Origin: Carnegiea gigantea
Taxonomy: Eukaryota > Streptophyta > Magnoliopsida > Caryophyllales > Cactaceae
Assembly (NCBI GenBank): GCA_029747015.1
Contig: JAKOGI010002720.1
Location: 1 to 64,000, forward strand
Length of the DNA: 64,000 nucleotides
Reading direction: 5' to 3'
The notes under the pieces were generated by a model. The model saw nothing but the letters and a program-made list of their open reading frames with translations. It made no database searches and was not told the origin of the DNA. Of this stretch, positions 59,930 through 64,000 are shown in pieces (position 1 is the stretch's first letter; each line of letters begins with the position of its first letter). Position numbers and translations under genes: made by a program.

Positions 59930-60643
59930 TAATTAAAGAAAAAAAAAGAACTTTCACTCTAGTAGCATTCAGTAAATAAACTTTGTTCCTTAGCTCCTCA
60001 TTGGTACACTGATATGAAAAAAAAGAAAACTATGAACTGAATTACTAAACAATACCAAGAACTCGACTTCAACATTGTAAATACGGTATCCTACATCCAA
60101 CTAATGATACTCCTCACCGAAGAAATAAATCCATGCCATTGGGAAGTAGAGACAGGACAACTTTACACAAGAGATCAGGAAAGAACCCAGTGGTTCTTTA
60201 AACTGTTGGAAATACTAATACTGCCAGACTGCAAGATGCAAAATCGGACTGCAACGTTGTGGTTTAAAAGCTTCTTTAGCCATCTCCGAGTGAATGCCGA
60301 GATGAGAGAGGCGTACACTTCAGGAGGAACATCCATCTAACAGTCCGCAGAATCAAAATATGGGAAACTAGGGAGAAGCACAAACATTTTGACCAAGCAC
60401 CTGTCTAGTTAAATGCATTCAAGAGAAACGACATTATCTAGCTGTTGATTTGATGGACTCAATCCAAAGTCAATTAGAAGAGGATGAAAAGATCAGCTTC
60501 ACATGCTTACTAATTGTGCATAAGTTGCTGATACTTCTTCTTCTGCTCATCCAAGGGCCTTCATGGTGCACCATGGTCCACTGCTATATGATACTTTAAA
60601 AGGATCATGAGTGCTATCTCCAACAATCTAACAGCCTCTGTTT
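59930..60643. other. 3' flank of the intact PPR gene
   Basis: Collinear with unit A 7,670-8,093 except for about 285 bp at 60,128-60,411 that unit A lacks. This probably includes the 3' UTR of the PPR gene. No other gene is seen. Confidence 0.6.
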
Positions 60644-62398
60644 TTAATTTTCCGTCATTACATCCATGGCAACACTTCCTTTACTAGAAGTCCCATATTG
60701 GAAGGCTGGAAAACTCTCAAGATCATATTGCATCACAAGCATTTCCACGGTGTTTTTACTCAATGCTTTTCTCTCATACAGTTCTTCTAGAACTACAGCT
60801 GCTAGCTCCATCTCTCCTTCAAGGGCTATGCCTTCTACAATAAGAGTGTAAGTCATCTCATTGGGCTTATATCCTTTCTCCATCATCATTTGGAACATAT
60901 CAAGGGACAAATCAATCCTGTGAGATTTGCATAATCCAAGCATAATAGCATTGCAATTGTCGACATCAGGCCTGACATCATTTTCTTCCATTAACTTGAA
61001 AATCTCAATGGCAGCATCCGGCATACCATCCAAGCACAACCCTCTTAACAATGATGAATAGGTACGTGAGTCTGCAACAAATCCAGACCGAGTCATCTCA
61101 TTCAACAGTTTCATTGCTGCATATGTGTTACCTTTCCGGCACAAGGTTGCAATGACTGTTCTGTAGAAGTCCTGTGACGAGTAATCAGACTTATTACATA
61201 AACTTTGAAAGAAAGAAAACGCTTCTGAAACTTTTCCGTCTTCACAAAGCACAGCTATAGCTTTGTATGTTCGGTCATCAGGATGGCACTTCTCAGACAT
61301 CATTCGATCCAGACACTTCGTTACTTTATCAACCTTACCCTCTTTGCAGAGATGAGCTATGATTGGGTTGTAAGTGCGTGCTGTGGGTTTGAAACCTGCC
61401 TTTGTCATCTCTTCCAGAACCTCAAAAGCGTGATCTACTAGGCCATGGAAGGCAAGCGAACTAACCAAAATGGTGTAGGTGACAATGGATGGAGAACGAT
61501 CTTCATCATCCATTTCAGCAAGAAGCTCATATGCCTCTTTCCACCGCCCTTCCCAGCACAAAGCTCGTAGCAAAATGTTTGAAGTCACCACATCTGGATA
61601 AAAACCCTTCTCGGGCAAATTCCTGAAGAAACTAATTGCCTCCTCAGTTCTCCCTTCCTTGCACAAACCCGTCAAGAGTATATTGTAACTAAACAAATTA
61701 GGCTTCCCACCTTTGGCAATTATCTCATCCAACAGCTTCATTGCTTCATCCACCCCTTCCTTCTTATATGCAGCTTCGAGCAAGGATGAGTAAGTGAACG
61801 CATCTGGCTCGAGCCCTCTCTTTCTCAACCTATCCAAAAACTGCAAACTCTTATTCAAATTCCCACGCATACAGAGTCCCTTCACAAGTGAATTATACGT
61901 AACCATGTTTGTGGGGTAGCCATACTCTTCCATTTTCTCAACCAGCTGTATTGCATAACCAACTTTCCCTCTCTTGCACGAATGGTTGACTAGGTAGGTA
62001 TATGTATTAGGGTCCGGTTTCACTCCAGAACGAACCATCATCTCCATCACTCGAATCGCGTTTTGCAACTTGCCCAGTCTGCACCAATCATACAACAGTC
62101 GAGTAGCCTGACTCTTGTCAGGCTTATGCCCCTTTTCAACCATATACTCCAAGTACAAGAGTGCGTTATTTATACTTTCTTCACTCTTAATGTAACCATT
62201 GCCAGCCCTCCACTTAGGCAATGTATACACAGAATTTGATGAACTACTGATCTGGGCAGATACTGAAACCGTTGGAAAGCCCTTGTTGAGTGACAAAGTA
62301 GGGACATATGGAATGTGGGAAAAGAACCCAGACACTTCTCTTGTATTTTCTACACAAGGGTTTTTAATGGGAGATGCTGCAAGCAAAAAAGCAGCCAT
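60644..62398 (-). CDS. P-class pentatricopeptide repeat protein, probably plastid-targeted
   Basis: Single-exon gene of 584 aa with an intact frame. Residues 1 to about 60 are rich in S, A and T and poor in acidic residues, like a chloroplast transit peptide. Thirteen tandem PPR motifs cover residues 95-548, all 35 aa except the ninth (34 aa). There is no E, DYW or SMR domain, so it is a pure P-class protein, a family that binds single-stranded organellar RNA to stabilise, splice or translate it. The layout and motif wording strongly recall Arabidopsis At1g79080 (annotated chloroplastic), from memory rather than a search. The start ATG is shared with the unit A pseudogene, and the leader is conserved between them. 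It is the only complete host gene in the window and the surviving copy of the duplicated pair. Its RNA target is unknown. Confidence 0.95.
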   Translation of the reverse strand: MAAFLLAASPIKNPCVENTREVSGFFSHIPYVPTLSLNKGFPTVSVSAQISSSSNSVYTLPKWRAGNGYIKSEESINNALLYLEYMVEKGHKPDKSQATRLLYDWCRLGKLQNAIRVMEMMVRSGVKPDPNTYTYLVNHSCKRGKVGYAIQLVEKMEEYGYPTNMVTYNSLVKGLCMRGNLNKSLQFLDRLRKRGLEPDAFTYSSLLEAAYKKEGVDEAMKLLDEIIAKGGKPNLFSYNILLTGLCKEGRTEEAISFFRNLPEKGFYPDVVTSNILLRALCWEGRWKEAYELLAEMDDEDRSPSIVTYTILVSSLAFHGLVDHAFEVLEEMTKAGFKPTARTYNPIIAHLCKEGKVDKVTKCLDRMMSEKCHPDDRTYKAIAVLCEDGKVSEAFSFFQSLCNKSDYSSQDFYRTVIATLCRKGNTYAAMKLLNEMTRSGFVADSRTYSSLLRGLCLDGMPDAAIEIFKLMEENDVRPDVDNCNAIMLGLCKSHRIDLSLDMFQMMMEKGYKPNEMTYTLIVEGIALEGEMELAAVVLEELYERKALSKNTVEMLVMQYDLESFPAFQYGTSSKGSVAMDVMTEN

Positions 62399-62822
62399 AA
62401 CTTCTCCACTCAGTAAAAAAATTTTTGATTGTTACAAGTTCTTGAATCACCAGAAAAACGTAATCAAGAAATGGGTAAAAGAGACTGAGAAGCACGAAAA
62501 GATTAAAGGGAAAATTGAAGAAATAGAAGATTAATTTACAGAAACGGCAGATAACAGAGAAAGGGAAATCAAAACATAAGTTACCTTCTGCTACCAAATG
62601 GATTGGCACGAGGGGCTTGGTGGAAGATGAAGAGGAGAGAGAAAATAGAAGGGATTTCTTAGGGGTGGTCAGCTAAATGCCACATTTGCGGCTCTTTTGC
62701 TATCCACTGCGGTCTCGATCCACTTCTCCGCCCTCCCCATTTTATGCGTATCCAATAGCTCATGACTTCTGGAAGTTACCCGCCGCAAACGCACGTCCCA
62801 TACACGACCTTTTGAAGAGTTA

Positions 62823-63138
62823 GGGCCTGGTTTTTAGTTGATAAATTGAGATTGGTAAAGCGGTATAGTTGTTTGAGGTAGATTGAAGTGGATTAAAAGT
62901 GATATTTTTATTAAAGTGGATTGAAGTTGGTTGAAGTGAGTTGAAGTTGGTTAAAATAGTGAGAATAAAATTTTGAACAGATGGGTTAAAGTTGGTTTAA
63001 GTAGGCTGAAATATGTTAAAGTTGGTTTAAGTTAGTATTTTTTATTGAAGTGGATTGAAGTTGGTTGAAATAGATTAAACTGGATTAAAATAGGTTAAAA
63101 TAGATAAATTGAAAAAGACCAATAAAAAGAACAGACCC
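62823..63138. mobile_element. Harbinger-like MITE specific to unit B
   Basis: The 316-bp insertion lies in the PPR upstream region and is absent from unit A near 10,250. The left end is GGGCCTGG after TTA. The right end on the other strand is GGGTCTGTT, with a GTA where TTA would be expected. Its interior is a degenerate tandem of GTTGAAGTGGATTGAAGT-like units. The TTA-flanked GGGCCTG end fits PIF/Harbinger MITEs. Confidence 0.55.
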
Positions 63139-64000
63139 GTATATCATAGATTCAGATTCATAAATCTTAGATCATGACATGAGCTGGAGGTATGAAACTA
63201 GCTCCGTTCTTTAAGGAAGACTATAAAAATAAGATGTAGGTTTATAAACGCGAGATTATGTGTAAAAAAATTAAGGTTCATCTAGTTAAAATAGAGTAAT
63301 AGATATCGATGATGCGTTTTACTACTTAAGATCTTATGTACTTCATTATATGACATAATATATGTAACATTAAGCTAAAATTACACCACATAACTACAGA
63401 ATGATAATTTTCTATACAACTCCGAGATGATAATGTAATTTGTAAGGTGAATTCAAGAATATTCATCTAAAGTATAAGGTCATGTTCTTTTTTGCGATAT
63501 GGAGCAATGGCTTACAATTGCAACTTACAGTTTGTAACAACTCATTACAGCTCTTCACAGTTTCTTATATTTTTAATTTTTTTTTTTTTAAACAAAGAGG
63601 CAAGGATGTGTATAAGGAAATCAAAATGCGGAAATTATAAGTATTCTAACCTAGGCATGTCCAAGTTTTACATCATCACATAGCACCTCTCATTCTATTA
63701 ATGAACATTTTGCCACTCTCCTTTGCTATGTCAAAATTACTTCTCTCAACATTTTGGTTATCTTCTTTTGTCTCTTTCAATTTAGGTATTATATACAGTA
63801 GTGGAAAAAATTAAGCAAACTTTTGCTCTCTCTTTCTGGTTGCCCTTAAACTGCAGAAGCCATTCCTTCCAGGTTTCTGATTTCTCCCATATCTGAATTT
63901 GTACGATACCAGAAAATACCATTGCACATGCTGTTAACTTCTGAACTTGCAAGTGAAAAATAGGTGGGAATATGGTTCAGAGGCTACACAGCAAAGCCTG
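63139..64000. other. Upstream intergenic DNA of unit B
   Basis: Collinear with unit A 10,260-10,841 and 11,657-11,935, without the MITE at 10,842-11,656. No gene is seen; the duplication continues off the window. Confidence 0.6.

Larger units (their letters stand above)
15836..64000 (+). repeat. Tandem segmental duplication, unit B (with nested insertions)
   Basis: Second, direct copy of the region at 1-11,935. Its backbone is interrupted by three large insertions at 16,497-30,896, 33,042-38,461 and 40,092-59,924. Removing them leaves sequence collinear with unit A. It extends past the window end: its last bases correspond to about 11,935 in unit A. Confidence 0.9.

Overview
The window is plant nuclear DNA, most likely from a eudicot. 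It carries an intron-poor P-class pentatricopeptide repeat (PPR) gene with a plastid-type N-terminus, AT-rich intergenic DNA, hAT- and Harbinger-like MITEs, SIRE- and Tork-type Ty1/copia elements, a chromodomain Ty3/gypsy element, a CACTA transposon and TRIM elements. The species is not identifiable by eye.

The backbone is a direct tandem duplication. Unit A (1 to about 11,935, then unmatched sequence to about 15,835) and unit B (15,836 to beyond 64,000) are collinear. Both carry the 3' end of a small unnamed coiled-coil-type gene on the + strand, then a PPR gene on the - strand. Decay has been reciprocal. The 3' exons of the unnamed gene are open in A and broken in B. The PPR gene is broken in A (8,094-9,842) and intact in B (60,644-62,398, 584 aa, 13 PPR motifs).

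Unit B is inflated by nested insertions, most with visible target-site duplications (TSDs). (1) A 3.3-kb solo-LTR-like element (16,497-30,896, TSD TTATA) was split by an 11-kb SIRE-like copia element (17,276-28,332, TSD GTATG, nearly identical LTRs). (2) A 5.4-kb chromovirus-type gypsy element lies at 33,042-38,461. (3) A Tork-like copia element (40,092-59,924, TSD AATAA) was split by a CACTA transposon (43,589-57,663, TSD GTA). That CACTA transposase gene was in turn split by a 6-kb composite (48,439-54,412, TSD AATAT) made of tandem Katydid-like TRIM units and two copies of an LTR-like sequence.

Unit A carries its own smaller insertions: hAT-like MITEs at 2,434-2,898, 5,991-7,007 and 10,842-11,656. 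The first two have a clear TSD and an empty site in unit B. A stretch of LINE and LTR remnants lies at 13,250-15,470. The only clearly intact host gene is the unit B PPR gene. The most unusual structure is the TRIM composite, whose two ends are inverted copies of one 200-bp LTR yet are flanked by a matching 5-bp TSD.
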